In this document: positions 32,047-41,037 of the stretch, one piece after another
Position numbering within the stretch: position 1 is the first letter of the stretch
Layout: every line of letters starts with the position of its first letter
Assembly: GCA_014529385.2 (NCBI GenBank)
Contig: CM043963.1
Location: 1,864,001-1,928,000, forward strand
DNA length: 64,000 nt
Source of the DNA: Adiantum capillus-veneris
Lineage: Eukaryota; Streptophyta; Polypodiopsida; Polypodiales; Pteridaceae
Direction of reading: 5' to 3'
The notes under the pieces: generated by a model
What the model was told of the DNA's origin: nothing
The model's database searches: none
The model's input: only the letters and a program-made list of their open reading frames with translations
Translations under genes and position numbers: made by a program

Positions 32047-33905
32047 CCGGGACTGTGCAACAGAAGATGAAGACACATCCTTTGATGACCTTGAAGTTCC
32101 AGACTCTGAAGCTATAGCTTGTAAAGATAATTCTTTGGAATTTGGGATGCACTATCGCATCACAACTAGTGTCCTTCCATTGGACCTCCTATTCAATTGA
32201 TTCCAACCACATTGCAACATCACGATTTTGAGGTTGAAGTCTCAAACCCCATGGTTCCTTAGCATAACAGTCTTCTACCATGATAAACTCTTGAAGCCAA
32301 ATGTAGCAAAGAAGTTCTTGAATTATGAAATAACATGGGATATAGTACTCACAGCTAAGTGATTTTATCATAAGGAGAAGTTTAAGATGAAAAAGCTAAG
32401 AATCGTGGCGTTCACTTAGCTCGAGGATTGAAGACTTTTGGAGATTCAAATCTTCTCCAAAATACTATCAACATCAAAAGTCATTTCTCATTTTGAATGG
32501 GAGGGAATGCCACAATCTGTAACTATTATCACATCAACTTCTTAGTTCATAGTCATCATAGATGAAGATTCAAAGAATGATTAGCCAAACGCAGCTATTT
32601 CCCATCGGTGATCAATTGTGCCTCTCCATCGATTGGTTGCAGCTCTTAACCAAAAAAATGTGTCTAGGAGACTAAAAACATGTCTAATCATGGTTGGACA
32701 TGTCTTTTCATTTCCTATATAAGGAGCCTATTGTAGCACACTTTCCAATCAATCAAATTTTTAGTCCATCTGAGTTCTCAGTGTCTGAGTCCCTTGGTCT
32801 CAAGATTTGTCCTTCAAGTTCATAAATTTTCAAGTCATGAAGTATTGATAAATGCTCAATCCTACAACCTCATAAGTCGTTTATGTCTCACTCTCGTTTA
32901 TGATCGTCGAGCAATGAGAAAGAACACTAACTACTCTTGGACTGCACTCATTTGTAAAATTCCGGAGCATCAAAAAATTTAAGAAATGAAAGCCACCATG
33001 GAAATTCAAACAAGTAAATAGCTCACCAATTAAGAAAGTAATTGTAAGAACAAAAAAAACCACAAATTACCTGATAAGGTTCTAAGTTATCCCCTCCATA
33101 GTGTGGACCACCTCATGAACCGAAATCATATTATAAATTTCATAAAATTCTGACCAAAGAATCATACCAAATCACAAAAGCTCGTCGCGTGTAAAGAAAG
33201 AAGGATCTATGGGCAGAAACATTAGTGTTCTCGGGGGAAAATTTGCTACTTTTGTTTGGAGTTGAACGTGGGCTCACGGTAGAACAAGGGAGTGAGCTAA
33301 GGTATGGTAAGCAACGCCTAAAGCTCCAAGGTAGGAGCTAAGGTTTGAAGGGAAAGGTACGTTGTGCTGATTTATTATAAGATGTAGGGTTGGTTGCTCC
33401 TATTTCTTCTGTACCAAAACATTAAAGTGCCACAAGATGGAAAGTGAATCGGCTCCACAAACCTGATGATTCATCTAATCTATTGAAGCAATGAAAGAGC
33501 CCCCAAAGTTGTTCCAGTTTAAAGCTAGACAAACATTTGGGATAAGCCATCCAAAACCCTGAAAAACTTTAAGAGGGAGGATACTGCTGGCAATTAAACA
33601 AAAGATTGCAGAAGTACCTGAGCTGGATAACGGACTGCTAGGGAGAAAAGAGAGTCACCACTCACTCCCATGGAGTAGAGTGCCAGGATGGCAGTGGGAT
33701 TCCATAAAGCACCGCCAAGAGCACCTCCCAGCCAGCTAAAGAAAAAGATGTTGAGCGCCAGCAGACCCATGGATACGTGAAATTCGAATCCCTGAAGGTT
33801 GAATGTGCTAACAATGAGCTCTGTCGTAGGTCTCATGAATGCAATATATACAACCCACAAGAATGTTATGGCAGCATCAGCCACAGCGAGCCTGATTAAA
33901 CCCAT
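7648..33905 (-). CDS. SIP1: SIP-type aquaporin (SIP1-like), whole gene with 25.4-kb intron
   Basis: The minus-strand gene has three coding exons: 33905-33618 (96 codons), 8183-7911 (91 codons) and 7797-7648 (49 codons plus TAG). Both junctions are phase 0 with GT donors and AG acceptors, giving 236 residues, which is normal for plant SIPs. The family forms water or small-solute channels, mainly in the ER membrane. The first pore motif is NPT (residues 69-71) and the second is NPA (184-186). An altered first motif is typical of SIPs, and NPT occurs in SIP1;1-like members. The reading runs through the exon 1/2 join as RYPAQ plus AAGAVGG, which is the family pattern. I saw no stops or frameshifts. 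The symbol is by family resemblance only, and the gene could be assigned to another SIP1 subtype. Confidence 0.85.
7911..8183 (-). CDS. SIP1: SIP aquaporin exon 2
   Basis: The exon follows the acceptor TTGTTGTAG and starts AAGAVGGVLAARELVP. It contains LLVDLNKGILSELILTF, a long hydrophobic helix, a lysine-rich loop (FKGPKNKFWKNW), another helix, and GAGYTGPSLNPAH with the second pore motif NPA. The donor GTAAGC begins at 7910, straight after the CAT codon. The sequence order matches loops C to E of SIP proteins. Confidence 0.88.
8572..9600 (+). repeat. LTR-like or retroelement leader sequence
   Basis: The stretch starts with TGTCACC and has a TATA-like box (CATATATAAG) near 8916-8925. It then carries a CAGCATTTTCAG-rich transcript region resembling in style the R/U5 part of the LTRs at 26193 and 29430. 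I could not find a matching target duplication or primer site, so the limits and class are uncertain. A (CT)n tract at 9237 lies inside. Confidence 0.3.
9237..9274. repeat. (CT)n microsatellite
   Basis: About 38 bp of CT repeat. It is preceded by GGGCCCTTGAGG and GGTTGGGACC, a motif also found next to the (GA)n tract at 31339 in the opposite orientation. Confidence 0.95.
9944..9993. repeat. (GA)n microsatellite
   Basis: About 50 bp of pure GA repeat. Confidence 0.95.
10040..10640 (-). pseudogene. Retroelement gag-protease fragment
   Basis: The minus strand reads a Ser/Asn/Lys-rich linker (DSSSYDSSQGTNKNSNGDSN). It then has a zinc-knuckle-like VCKECRCFCWHIIDHMKKDF, in which the expected last Cys is Phe. 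Further on comes LIKCYGQIKGKKVVVLFEFG followed by STQ, where retropepsins usually have a DSGSTH active site; here the catalytic Asp is not preserved. The upstream part reads RHEVVCLAQLQEMKHNK. Stops interrupt the frame. The piece abuts the truncated LINE-B at about 10645. Gag of this kind packages element RNA and the protease matures the polyprotein. Confidence 0.5.
10645..11978 (-). pseudogene. LINE-B ORF2: endonuclease end and start of RT
   Basis: The minus-strand blocks align with LINE-C. They include SIVKDDEHRRYVW, the HHDSPFYACMDRN endonuclease segment, ILNNLICHTFQGSWRKFTC, and YTHCMQLYEQPNAGKMPF. The last block is FTHEWICDMFNLAIQHD, which corresponds to the KApGPDG region at the start of LINE RTs. 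It is followed by TNWVKPLHKG, another LINE RT motif. Many stops and frameshifts are present. The sequence ends at about 10645 against a gag fragment. Confidence 0.65.
11979..12587. mobile_element. Small insertion in LINE-B (MULE/MITE-like candidate)
   Basis: LINE-C lacks this 609-bp segment. It is flanked by ATTCTACCC (11970-11978) and ATGCTACCC (12588-12596), a 9-bp target duplication with one mismatch. Both ends are rich in GTACGTAC/GTACGG and share the sequence TAAGG or AAGG at the tip, but the inverted repeat is imperfect. It has no coding capacity. A 9-bp duplication would suit a Mutator-like element. Confidence 0.5.
12694..13103 (-). repeat. 3' LTR of the minus-strand LTR element
   Basis: In plus orientation it begins TGTAAGGATTC and ends CATGACA (TG...CA). 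It has a TATA-like stretch (CTTATATAG) near 12841 and clear similarity over its full length to 25638-26053. It is preceded by the target duplication CTCCT. Confidence 0.85.
14036..14555 (+). promoter_or_regulatory. hAT 5' terminal region and promoter
   Basis: Behind the TIR is a GC-rich array of GGGACGG/CGGACGGG motifs (14045-14220), probable transposase binding sites. A TATA box, GCTATAAAAGG, lies at 14310-14320. The leader then carries duplicated CTCAAGGCTCAAG modules before the ATG at 14556. Confidence 0.65.
14556..16781 (+). pseudogene. hAT transposase (BED, DUF659, hAT dimerisation) with one in-frame stop
   Basis: Exon 1 (14556-15088) starts MSSQANSTSQA. It holds a BED finger (SWWDELDVS, WTCKLCPYK, then VRAHLLHEPGHEVKFC). 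The intron 15089-15199 has GTGAGT and GGATAG ends, and the join in codon CG/G gives HASRSPYF, a usual hAT pattern. Exon 2 has the DUF659 core (SLLVDGWSDTRKRSIHGVV, VLCMVADGEASNRAAG, TFCMAHCLNNLLKDIG) and the dimerisation region (HSQACTTSCLEQLWSVYSHI) before an acidic end. The only break I found is TAG at 15885-15887, between SDEF and AMPES in the same frame, where a CAG or similar codon may have stood. The family cuts and pastes hAT DNA in the nucleus. Confidence 0.85.
16782..17189 (+). other. hAT 3' terminal region
   Basis: The sequence after the transposase stop is non-coding. From about 17105 it becomes C-rich, with repeated CCGTCCCGACCCCG motifs that mirror the G-rich array at the left end, and it ends in the right TIR. 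Confidence 0.65.
17528..17640 (+). pseudogene. LINE-A ORF1 CCHC zinc knuckle
   Basis: In a frame shifted from the DUF4283 part, the sequence reads SNQCFICRQMGHLTKACPRR. This is a C-X2-C-X4-H-X4-C zinc knuckle followed by an Arg/Pro-rich segment, the usual C-terminal half of plant LINE ORF1. A stop follows soon after. Confidence 0.65.
18811..20326 (+). pseudogene. LINE-A ORF2: endonuclease domain and linker
   Basis: The frame starts MRIVSWNV at 18811. It contains, in order, LMLQEHHLSESRI, VGFLNIYAPN, CIGGDFNMLEDPSDR, SRIDRFYTSDHF and TSFSDHAPVILTV. These are the conserved blocks of the LINE apurinic-type endonuclease that nicks target DNA. In-frame stops occur at 18835 (TAG), 19231 (TAG) and 19384 (TAA). 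The linker then leads to FRALPRGSYPGEDGLTPSFF, the start of the RT. The frame shifts at about 20300-20320. Confidence 0.75.
20327..21600 (+). pseudogene. LINE-A ORF2: reverse transcriptase domain
   Basis: The reading contains IYLTPKEGGSLDEIRQWRPM, NILNSAYKILAKALSLR, TSFVKERSILDN and VILLLDFEKAYDRVDWDFL (with the motif A Asp). Next come the motif B-like SLAPFLFLFYAEAMSR and EFADDSALYLDG (motif C FADD at about 20952-20963). Then INWRKTMAFSVGS, YLGCQVGLDL and VAWQVITLPCSQGGLGI follow. The LINE RT core is therefore complete, but it is spread over three frames. The domain makes cDNA on the nicked chromosome. Confidence 0.75.
21601..23311 (+). pseudogene. LINE-A ORF2 C-terminal region and 3' UTR
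   Basis: The C-terminal part is decayed. Near 22640-22680 it carries QRHCLWDCPSTQQVWLRVLR, the zinc-binding motif usually found at the end of plant LINE ORF2. The open frame 22553-23086 continues with LISGLTLWFIWRARC. A 3' UTR of about 230 bp then leads to the A9 tail. Confidence 0.6.
23339..24576 (-). pseudogene. Unrecognised ORF inside the minus-strand LTR element
   Basis: One minus-strand frame runs from 23999 to 23352, broken only by a TAG at about 23661. It reads GQVPPREPFPTFKSFLTNGG, LLILSLWKRILQRSKRQ, and then a Ser/Thr-rich C-terminus. A second frame upstream (24576-24331) contains LEDPIAFLKKKMAAISTSL. None matches gag, protease, RT or integrase as far as I can see. It may be a degenerate gag-like protein or a captured host fragment. 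Confidence 0.35.
24600..25637. other. Untranslated leader of the minus-strand LTR element
   Basis: The sequence lies between the 5' LTR with its primer site and the first unrecognised frame. I see only short frames without motifs. Confidence 0.4.
25638..26053 (-). repeat. 5' LTR of the minus-strand LTR element
   Basis: The sequence aligns with 12694-13103 throughout, with several substitutions and small indels. Its tip reads TATAAGG where the partner has TGTAAGG. The primer-site-like TGGTATTAGA lies adjacent on the minus strand, and the target duplication CTCCT follows at 26054. Confidence 0.85.
26193..27374 (+). repeat. 5' LTR (1182 bp)
   Basis: A TATA-like AAGTATATAAGC lies near 26503-26514, followed by a transcript region with many CCTAGCGTTTTCAGC modules. 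It ends in TTACA directly before the primer site. It aligns with 29430-30624 throughout. Confidence 0.9.
27375..27387 (+). other. Primer-binding site (initiator tRNA-Met)
   Basis: TTGGTATCAGAGC follows the 5' LTR directly. TGGTATCAGAGC is the standard plant LTR-element primer site complementary to the 3' end of initiator tRNA-Met. Confidence 0.9.
27856..29099 (+). pseudogene. Coiled-coil protein of the non-autonomous LTR element
   Basis: The likely start is ATG at 27856 (MVITRSGMDTLLGGGEHES). The frame shifts in a T-run near 27950 and again near 28105. The reading then runs through a long Lys/Glu/Arg coiled coil (LEREARKLKLEERKAAL, then AREKRAAIERTHKQARL), a His/Asp-rich stretch (DYDKHDELNDNDKHDDLHD), a TAG at 28573-28575, and a further 170 codons in the same frame (LALELRSKEPSQEVLCVRM). 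It has no zinc knuckle or enzyme motif. It could be a gag-like structural protein, but the family is not recognised. Confidence 0.45.
29100..29429 (+). other. 3' internal part of the LTR element
   Basis: A further frame (to about 29432) reads FSASEILEEGRRMTLDEVEA and TFMKFKYRMTHVSEW. It is collinear with the preceding coding sequence but in another frame, and may be its C-terminus after an indel. Confidence 0.3.
29430..30624 (+). repeat. 3' LTR (1195 bp)
   Basis: It is nearly identical in layout to the 5' LTR, with scattered substitutions and a 2-bp longer start (TGAAACACG against TGTCACA). TATA-like AAGTATATAAGC recurs near 29743-29754. The target duplication TCTAC follows. Confidence 0.9.
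30640..31125 (-). pseudogene. LINE-B ORF1, N-terminal coiled-coil part
   Basis: The minus-strand frame starts MSSGTCKGSSL at 31125. It runs through a leucine-heptad coiled coil (DTLRVLLVENENLKRMLEMQ, then QLEEEVKECKRSLVG), as expected for the trimerising part of an L1-type ORF1 protein that binds element RNA. It stops at a frameshift relative to LINE-C around 30650, just before the LTR element at 30624. The next part of the ORF is at 26192-26054. Confidence 0.65.
31339..31389. repeat. (GA)n microsatellite at the 5' end of LINE-B
   Basis: About 51 bp of pure GA (CT on the minus strand), lying directly against the LINE-B 5' region. Confidence 0.95.
31390..32110 (-). mobile_element. Copia-type 3' remnant related to the 2.1-kb array
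   Basis: On the minus strand the region contains GTTGTCTGCGGGATTT, CTATCACTAGAGCC, TTCTTGTACATACTA and CTTATTCTTCATATACCAAA. The same strings appear in this order in the 2.1-kb units (for example 40650-40940), so it is a diverged copy of the same element's 3' end. A (CT)n tract at 31952-32043 interrupts it. No coding capacity is left. Confidence 0.6.
31952..32043. repeat. (CT)n microsatellite, 92 bp
   Basis: Pure CT repeat, among the longest in the window. Confidence 0.95.
32111..33617. other. Intron sequence without supported gene
   Basis: This is the exon-1-proximal part of the giant SIP intron. A TATA-like CCTATATAAGG near 32716 could mark an LTR remnant, but no primer site or partner was found. 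Confidence 0.4.
33618..33905 (-). CDS. SIP1: SIP aquaporin exon 1
   Basis: The exon starts at ATG (33905), giving MGLIRLAVADAAITFLW, the usual SIP N-terminus. An upstream in-frame GTG is not needed. The first membrane segment covers roughly residues 8-25. The next covers about 46-67 and leads into GGALWNPTAI, with the NPT half-helix at 69-71. The exon ends with SLAVRYPAQ before the donor GTACTTC at 33617. Exon 2 lies 25.4 kb away. Confidence 0.88.
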
Positions 33906-33920
33906 CTTGGGTGTCTCCAC

Positions 33921-34200
33921 CTACAAAAGAACCGCAGAAAAAGCCATGGATCACAATAGAATTGAAAGCTCTATTCTTGGTTGGAGAAGGCGCTTACAGT
34001 AGACTCGGTTGCATGGAAGTATACCTGCGCTCAGAAGAGCGTATGGCAGGAGATAAGAAGCCCACTTCTGTATACGGAATGGGGCGGGGCTCTTTGTTGG
34101 TCTCAACTCCGAATCCCGACTCTCTGTTCGGCCCAACTCCACTATATTTCTTTACCTGCAAGTTGACGTTGATGTCTTAACTTTGACCCGCTTATAATAG
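33921..34200 (-). promoter_or_regulatory. Probable SIP promoter, 5' UTR exon and 5' UTR intron
   Basis: On the minus strand a TATA-like CTATTATAAG lies at 34200-34191. A plausible 5' UTR exon follows, ending at GCGCAG (34025) before a GTATAC donor. A 104-bp intron runs to the acceptor TTCTTTTGTAG (ending 33921), and 15 bp of UTR precede the ATG at 33905. This is inferred from splice signals and TATA position only. Confidence 0.4.
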
Positions 34201-34776
34201 TTTTCTTTTCACTTAAAATAGTTTTAAAGAGATTCTCTTCTTTGTCCTAATGGGCACCCAACTTCCGAACTCCTGATTTCACAAGCATTCACAATTCCTT
34301 TCATGGGTTTTTCAAGAGGAAATTTTGGAAATTTGAACTTTTTTTTAATATCTAGGCGGGACTTTCCTTTTTCCTCTTCCCGCCATTGGTATTTTTGCAT
34401 TTCACAGCAGCATGATTGTAAGTTGAGACATATTTTCCCACAACAATGGAGAGAACTCTTTAAAAACACATTTGAACGGGGTCAAGAACTTGTGAGACAA
34501 AAAATTAATTTATTGAGCCAGTTTCAAATCCTAAGGTAATCTAACCTAACATAATATGGAGGAAGGGGGAGCCCTTTACAAGTGTCAAAATCTGTGACAT
34601 GAAGGCTAAACTCCAAAACTTAGAGAAGTCTCCGTGCACACGATAAAAAGGGAGAGAGAGAGAGAGAGAGAGATCGCTGAAGGCGGCCGGCCGTACTAGT
34701 CTACATAATTTTCAAATTTATAACTTTATTTTGAAATTTTGAAATAGACGTTCCTTTGCATCCTTTGTTCTTATGC

Positions 34777-34829
<53 letters not shown>

Positions 34830-35898
34830 TTCGTGCACAAATGTTAATATTGCATTATTAAAAACAATTGGAAATAAACAAGTAGAAATGGCGAAAACAT
34901 TGCCTAAAGCATTGGAACAACAGTTATGAAGCAAAGCAAACTACAAGGGAAAGGAATAATGGCTTAAAACTACATAAATCCTCTATGAAACAAGTTCCCT
35001 TGATAGTCAATGAATTCTCCATCCTAAGGAGCAAGCCAGGAGCTCAATGCACAAATATTGAGGATGCCATGTTTGCTTTTAAGTGCAGAGGAAAGGTGGC
35101 TCATGTGGGTGTTGAACCTTCCAACCCTCTCTTATGAGGCAAAGGGTCTAACCAAGTCCCCACCCACATACCCTCCCTTCTCCCCCTCTCATAGTGTTAG
35201 GATCACGTTTTCTCTTGTGCGCATCTAACCTTTGATGGCATCGCCAATCGTGGTTCTATGGTTATGGGGAAATTTAGTGTATTTTTTGAAGAGTAATTGT
35301 TATGTTTGCCATAAAAAATGGGAAATTACTAAAAAGCGAATAAAATGCTATCCAAAAGCAAGCCCTTCTTAGTTTTGTTATTAGAGGAGACAAAATTTAG
35401 GATGGTGGTGTCTACCTAAAACACCACATAGATAATAGAAAATGGAACGCCCTTAGATAACACTACACTCTCCTAATAAAATACCAAACTTCTTCCGAGG
35501 GACTTTTTACATGACTGTTCACTCCTCTTGATAAAATTCACTTAGGACATTTTTACATGATCATTGAATTCTCTTCACATGCTAGAGAAATGACAAAAGT
35601 CAACTAGTTCTAAATTGCAAGCATTTCTTGTGTTTATTCACGTTGTGGCAATCACACCTTTTTTCCTGCATGGAGTCCCAACATCAATAGGTCTATAAAG
35701 TATTTAAGCACAACAACTATAACTATCCTCTAGTATAGTACGTAGCTATGATATTGAAATTGACTCATGGGAATCTTCATGGATGCCTTGAGAATTAAAA
35801 AGGAGAAGGCAAGGGGAGGTGGTAGGTTGCACATAAGGAGACGACCAGCAGGCATATGAGTTGGGTGAAGTAAATAGTTGATAGGTTACTTGTAACAT

Positions 35899-35900
<2 letters not shown>
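34201..35900. other. No supported gene; two short microsatellites
   Basis: AT-rich upstream flank of the SIP gene. It contains a (GA)n tract at 34651-34672 and a (CT)n tract at 34782-34826. Short frames have no motif. Confidence 0.5.
34782..34826. repeat. (CT)n microsatellite
   Basis: About 45 bp of CT repeat. Confidence 0.95.
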
Positions 35901-37311
<1,411 letters not shown>

Positions 37312-37381
37312 ATAAGCCTCAGATTTATGGATAATAAGGGATGTGGAGTGTTTAGTAAATAAACCAACACTATGCCTGCAA

Positions 37382-37571
37382 TGTTGGGGTAAAGGCATCG
37401 TGTCTTTTTTCGTGACTGGGGAGGCCCGATGTCCGACTGCCCACTGACCACACTAACCTTATTCTTCACATACCAAAGAATAAGGAGCTCCTCACATCTT
37501 GGAGGCTTGCTCCAACCATACAGCACGGTCTCTCCTCTTCCCTCTCCCACACCACACCATGCACGCATGCA
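37382..37571 (+). repeat. Copia-type 5' LTR (190 bp) followed by primer site
   Basis: The LTR starts TGTTGGGGTAAAGGC and ends CGCATGCA. TTGGTATCATAGC follows directly, one mismatch from the initiator tRNA-Met primer site. The first 170 bp match the LTR fragments in each 2.1-kb unit (40848, 42958, 45068, 47169). Confidence 0.75.
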
Positions 37572-38965
37572 TTGGTATCATAGCTGAGGCTAAGCTTGTG
37601 TGCACATTACAGGTTTGCGAGTGGTTTTACTTGTGTATATGGAAGTTTTTATGTCAGCATTGTGTGCACGTAGATTGTAGTGCAAGAGAAGCCCAGATTT
37701 TAGATCTGAGCTTAGGCATGTGGATTCAGCTTGTATAGAGCTTGTGCAGTAATCCGTTGCTGATTTTTACAAAGAAGAAGTAGGAGCAAGAAGTGTTGCA
37801 TCTCGTTATTGTCGAGCTGATCATTTCAAAATTCTGAAATAAGATTTGATTTTTTTGCAGCAACCTGCAACAATCTCAAACGTATAGAAACTTGGCAGTG
37901 TGGATTCCTACATTGGAGAGCATTATGCGGTTTGCGTCTCTAGCTATGTACATTGCATTGTGGTGCGATTTGAGAGAGAATTTACCTTGCATTTGTGTGT
38001 GCAAGTGATGCTTTGGGATGTGATTTTTGGATTATTACACGCATTATGAATGTGTGAATTTTTCTTCAAAGAGATATATACACATGATTTTGTGCGGATT
38101 TTCTACGTATGCATATGCAGATATGGATTGAGCTTATTACAACTCACAAGTGACAAGTTCATAGGTATACAGGTGTTTCAGATAGGTGGAGTTGTCCAAA
38201 GAGCCACTCGTGTGGGAGTGAGCTTGGTTGGCATAGTTTGGTGTTTATGTATGCCCATTGTGGATCTCAGATCGAGACGGATTCGTCTCGAGTAGATTTA
38301 TGCATTTTTTATTACAACCCATAGGTTTTGTCTTATTTCTCTCCTTGAGGTTGAGAGAGTTTAGTCACTTTTGGCTTGGTGTATGACATCTGTGGATGGA
38401 AAGCGTTTAGTCTCTTTTACTTGGTATATGACATTTGTGGATGAGAGGCTGGGTCTCTATTTTTGTGCATTGTCAAAATGGCTTCATTGATTCATTTTAC
38501 ACATTGTTTGTGTTGCTGATTGTTTATGGCTAAGATTATTTGAGATTATACTTTGTTTTCAAGGGAACCCCAGATTCTTGCCATGTTTTGTGTGTATTTG
38601 CAGTTTACTCTCTGATGTTTTAGTGGTCAAGTCTGACTCCCACTTTGACAGGTTTTGTTAGTAGCAGATGCTTATGTGACTTCAGCTCCTAGGCCTTATA
38701 GGTTTTTATAGGTATTTGGAATGTGGGATGCATTTTAAGCGTGTTTTCTCACTACTTGCGTATATGGTTCTACGCTTTCCGCTCAGTTGATCTCTTTGTC
38801 CTATATTTTATGCCTATCAATTGCAGATTGTGGAATTGTTTTACGCATATGCAAGCATTGGTTTTGGTGCGATTGATCATGGTTTTCATGATTGTGTAGT
38901 GGTCAAGTGATCTCCCACTTTGTTGCCAGTTTGGCATGGTTTATGGTTGAGGTTGTGCTTGAGTT

Positions 38966-38969
<4 letters not shown>
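37572..38969 (+). other. Leader region of the copia-type element
   Basis: After the primer site there are about 1.4 kb without coding capacity and rich in TTTGTG/ATTGTG. The region ends at the (GA)n tract at 38970. It resembles the untranslated leader of a non-autonomous copia-type element. Confidence 0.45.

Positions 38970-39038
<69 letters not shown>
38970..39038. repeat. (GA)n microsatellite, 69 bp
   Basis: Pure GA repeat followed by a (GT)-rich tract. Confidence 0.95.
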
Positions 39039-39040
<2 letters not shown>

Positions 39041-39839
39041 TGTATGTGTGTGGGTGTGGGTGTGTGGGTGAGAGACACACACACAGATGGGGAGGAAAGG
39101 GGGGCAGGGGAAAATTTGGGATGAAGAAGAGTAGCAATAAGGCACTAGGTACAAAAAGAGAAATGAAAAGAGTAGATCTACTCAACACCTATTTTTTGGC
39201 AAGATGTTGGTATTTCCATTGGTATTTTGCCAATATCAGCACCCATACTAGCACCAAAAAGTCCTATTATCCCCCAAAAAATCCTTCTCTCTTTAGCTCA
39301 ATTTTTGTTGCTAGATTATTGATGCCACGGCTCAACCATGTGTAATCAAAGTGTCAATCTCTGGGGGATCTCTCTTATTAATGGTAAGATGGATGTGATT
39401 TTGGGTCACATCAATTCAACTCATATTTGTTGTTGTGATTAAGTCCTAAACTAACCAGGTTCTCCTAGCCTTGACTCATCCAATAGGTGATTATATCACT
39501 TGGAAGGATGAGTGGATGGAAAAGAAGTTGGGCACTCACAAAGCAGGATTTGAAGTGTTTTTCTTGAATGTGCCTCTCAAGCTTAGCTAAGAAGAGTTCC
39601 AAGAGGAGCTTCATGTGCATTTCTTGTATCCACAATACCTAAAGAGGTTGAAAGAGGAGTTTTGAGCTTTATCTCAACAAAATAACATGCCGTGTCTAAA
39701 ACTCACCTTTGGATACATCATAGGTTTATTACGACCGATTAACACTTTTTCATATCAAAAAAATACCAAATTTTGGCTAGTGATTGAGAGAGAGATATGT
39801 GTGTGTATAGTTGGCCGATGGTTTGGCGTTTGACATTGC

Positions 39840-40070
39840 AGGTGCAAGAGATGTTTGCTTATCATAACCATTGGTGCATCATATACTTTGCGAGATGTGC
39901 GCTATGTTCCTCGGCTCATACAGAGCTTGATATCAATGAGACAGTTAGTAGATTGTGGGTGTCAAACACTGCTTAGATTTTAGTCTTTCTAGATGCATTA
40001 CGGATTGTTAATGATTGCTAGGGGATCCCATAGTGGCTTGGTATATCCTATGCGTATATATGAGGTATGA
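39840..40070 (+). pseudogene. Copia gag-pre-integrase-like fragment (unit 1; repeated in units 2-4)
   Basis: The plus strand reads TIGASYTLRDVRYVPRLIQS, then LISMRQLVDCGCQTLL, and, after stops, GLLMIARGSHSGLVYPM. This follows the Ty1/copia pattern (vLYVPdLkkNLLSvgqL, then v.A.G...g.LY.m) of the segment before integrase. Stops make it non-functional. The same segment recurs at +2110, +4220 and +6321. Confidence 0.6.
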
Positions 40071-40153
40071 GACGACATGGTCTCTGTTTTTTTGCCGACA
40101 TGCATTGAGTGAGAGATGAGATGTGTCTTCTTTGCGAGTGAGCTCTAGTATGC

Positions 40154-40624
40154 TCAAGAGATAGAGCATTGATCTATGCAGGACATGCCAGTAGACTCTG
40201 TAGAGATAGAGGTAGAGCGGCGATGCTCTAGTGAGACATAGATGGTATTGTCAGAGTCTATACAGACAGGCGTAGAGCAGGTATACTCCCTAGAGACAAA
40301 GGTCAAGATGACGGACATGGAGTTCTTTGATATGCTCATGCTAAAGCCTAATGAGTTGATGACATGATAGACAGTTCTGCCTATGGGTGAGAGGGACGTA
40401 GCCATCCTAGTGTCGGCAATGACACATCCATACGCAATGAGTAGTCTTGATGATGCACTACATGTAGATAGCGCAATGGAGGCTAATACATCCAAGTTTG
40501 CACATATTTCTTTAGCATTCACACAGCTCATGTATGACCTACTAGTGTAGAGACCCGACCTAGCAGCTGTATTGGGAGAATTTGCAGCAAGGATCGCACG
40601 GTTGTTGAGCCTAGCATGATGCAT
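40154..40624 (-). other. Long antisense frame in unit 1 (also 42264-42641, 44374-44844, 46475-46945)
   Basis: The 156-codon minus-strand frame is conserved in the array only because the copies are nearly identical. It is antisense to the retroelement strand, which here reads MTDMEFFDMLMLKPNELMT between stops. It has no recognisable domain, so I treat it as a chance frame. It is noted because it is among the longest open frames in each unit. Confidence 0.3.
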
Positions 40625-40847
40625 CTGGAGCTTTGCAAACCATACAGAGTTGTCTGCGGGATTTTCATGTAGGCTCTAGCATGGATATGCACGCTTGCCT
40701 ATCACTAGAGCCAATACGATTGCATCTAGATTGACTAAGCGAGCTAGGGGGTCTAGATTGAGAGAATCTCTTACCTATTCTCTTGTACATACTACTAGGT
40801 CATATAGTAGTACCACTTATCGACACATTTGTCTTTAAGTGTGAGTT

Positions 40848-41037
40848 TGTTGGGGTAAAGGCGTTGTGCCTTTGCCCATGGTCAGATGTCCGATGTTTGG
40901 TTGCCCACTGACCACAGTAACCTTATTCTTCATACACCAAAGAATAAGGAGCTCCTCACATCTTGGAGACTTGCTCCATCCACATAACACAATCTCTCCT
41001 CTTCCCTCTTCCGCACACACACGTATTTTGTGAACCA
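40848..41037 (+). repeat. Truncated copia 3' LTR start in unit 1 (also 42958, 45068, 47169)
   Basis: TGTTGGGGTAAAGGC is preceded by AAGTGTGAGTT (AAGTGTGAGAT in units 3 and 4), the usual copia purine-tract context AAGTGGGAGATTGTTGGGG. Similarity to the LTR at 37382 runs to the CACACACACG stretch and then stops. Confidence 0.7.

Larger units (their letters stand above)
8184..33617 (-). other. Giant first coding intron of the SIP gene
   Basis: The intron is about 25.4 kb and lies between donor GTACTTC (33617) and acceptor TTGTTGTAG (ending 8184). Most of its length is transposon: LINE-B, two LTR elements, LINE-A, an hAT element and other fragments described separately. It must be transcribed through and removed for the gene to work. 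Confidence 0.8.
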
